Position numbers and translations under genes: made by a program
Source: Pseudomonadota bacterium
GTDB taxonomy: Bacteria > Pseudomonadota > Gammaproteobacteria > Burkholderiales > Burkholderiaceae_C
Reading direction: 5' to 3'
Length of the DNA: 6,341 nucleotides
NCBI GenBank assembly: GCA_023410975.1
Contig: JAEYPG010000612.1
Coordinates: 1 to 6,341 of the forward strand
The notes under the pieces: model-generated
Database searches by the model: none
What the model was told of the DNA's origin: nothing
Seen by the model: only the letters and a program-made list of their open reading frames with translations
Shown: one piece after another, positions 6,182-6,341 of the stretch
How the letters are laid out: each line of letters opens with the position of its first letter
How positions within the stretch are numbered: the stretch's first letter is position 1

Positions 6182-6195
6182 ACCCCCCCGGGGGT
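6182..6195. repeat. ACCCCC-CC-GGGGGT inverted repeat (C7G5 tract)
   Basis: Six-base arms ACCCCC and GGGGGT separated by CC, made of seven C followed by five G. It stands out even in this GC-rich window and is 78 bases from the small-terminase start. On the plus strand it is followed by AGTTTT. Confidence 0.6.
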
Positions 6196-6202
6196 AGTTT
6201 TC

Positions 6203-6226
6203 GTTCCCCATAAAAATTCGGGGAAC
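6203..6226. repeat. Inverted repeat GTTCCCC-N10-GGGGAAC with an A/T-rich centre
   Basis: Seven-base perfect arms flank a 10-base spacer, ATAAAAATTC, the most AT-rich short stretch of this region. It could be an operator for a dimeric regulator, an AT-rich promoter element, or part of a packaging site. No T-run follows it on either strand, so it is not a standard terminator. Confidence 0.55.
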
Positions 6227-6273
6227 CGGTCGGTCCTGAGCGGCCGAGGGCCAGACTTTCGACCCGCCCCCTC

Positions 6274-6285
6274 CCCGCCGGCGGG
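6274..6285. repeat. 12-bp palindrome CCCGCCGGCGGG
   Basis: A perfect GC-only palindrome upstream of the small-terminase gene. In DNA of this composition such a palindrome can arise by chance, so it is recorded without a function. Confidence 0.35.
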
Positions 6286-6341
6286 CCGGGCAGCCAGGCG
6301 GTCAGGGGCGCGGCCGACGCCGCAGGGGGACGGCCCCAGGC

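Larger units (their letters stand above)
6105..6341. other. Structured GC-rich region upstream of the small terminase; no gene assigned
   Basis: This stretch runs to the window edge. Two minus-strand frames are open from the edge (one to a TGA near 6118, one to a TGA near 6142), but neither gives a recognisable protein, and in such GC-rich DNA short open frames are expected. An upstream gene, commonly an HNH nuclease in this phage type, could end here. The region contains a C7G5 tract (6183-6194), an inverted repeat around an AT-rich centre (6203-6226) and a 12-bp palindrome (6274-6285). Cos sites of HK97-type phages usually lie just before the small terminase, so this is the likeliest place for one, but no overhang can be defined. 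Confidence 0.4.

Noticed and set aside
1..6341. tRNA genes, CRISPR arrays, insertion sequences, integrase or att sites
   Set aside because: I looked on both strands and saw no cloverleaf, regular spacer array, transposase or recombinase motif, or direct-repeat pair suggesting att; the window is almost wholly occupied by head genes.

Overview
The window carries the DNA-packaging and head-assembly block of a tailed phage or prophage of the HK97 head type. Every gene I can support lies on the minus strand, so transcription runs from the right end (high coordinates) to the left. The DNA is GC-rich throughout, with G/C strongly favoured at third codon positions. Together with the protein sequences this suggests a GC-rich proteobacterial host, perhaps betaproteobacterial. 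That host guess is an inference, and nothing here separates a free phage from an integrated prophage (no integrase, att site or host gene is visible).

Layout in order of transcription: 6341-6105, a structured GC-rich stretch before the first gene that may hold a cos/packaging site; 6104-5616, small terminase subunit (P27-like); about 5619-3916, large terminase subunit (ATPase plus nuclease); 3919-2612, portal protein; 2646-1873, ClpP/S14-type head maturation protease; 1853-1826, a hairpin followed by a T-rich run, placed between protease and capsid genes; 1810-530, HK97-fold major capsid protein with an N-terminal delta (scaffold) region; 513-94, a small protein with a disordered tail; 93-1, three inverted repeats in a row, including a perfect 22-bp palindrome.

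The genes form one morphogenetic pathway. The small terminase is expected to recognise phage DNA and load the large terminase, which pumps DNA through the portal into a prohead. The prohead is built from the capsid protein, whose delta region replaces a separate scaffold, and is matured by the ClpP-like protease. The four upstream genes are tightly coupled by overlaps of 4 to 35 bases. The capsid gene is set apart by a terminator-like hairpin and has its own ribosome binding site.

This is mostly a classical module, and I see no new defence or mobile system. The main unexplained signals are: (1) three exact copies of the palindrome GCAGACGTCTGC, two inside genes in different reading frames and one intergenic; (2) a large-terminase gene with no conventional start at the expected place, where a CTG overlaps the small-terminase stop; (3) the terminator-like hairpin between protease and capsid; (4) the structured leader upstream of the small terminase.
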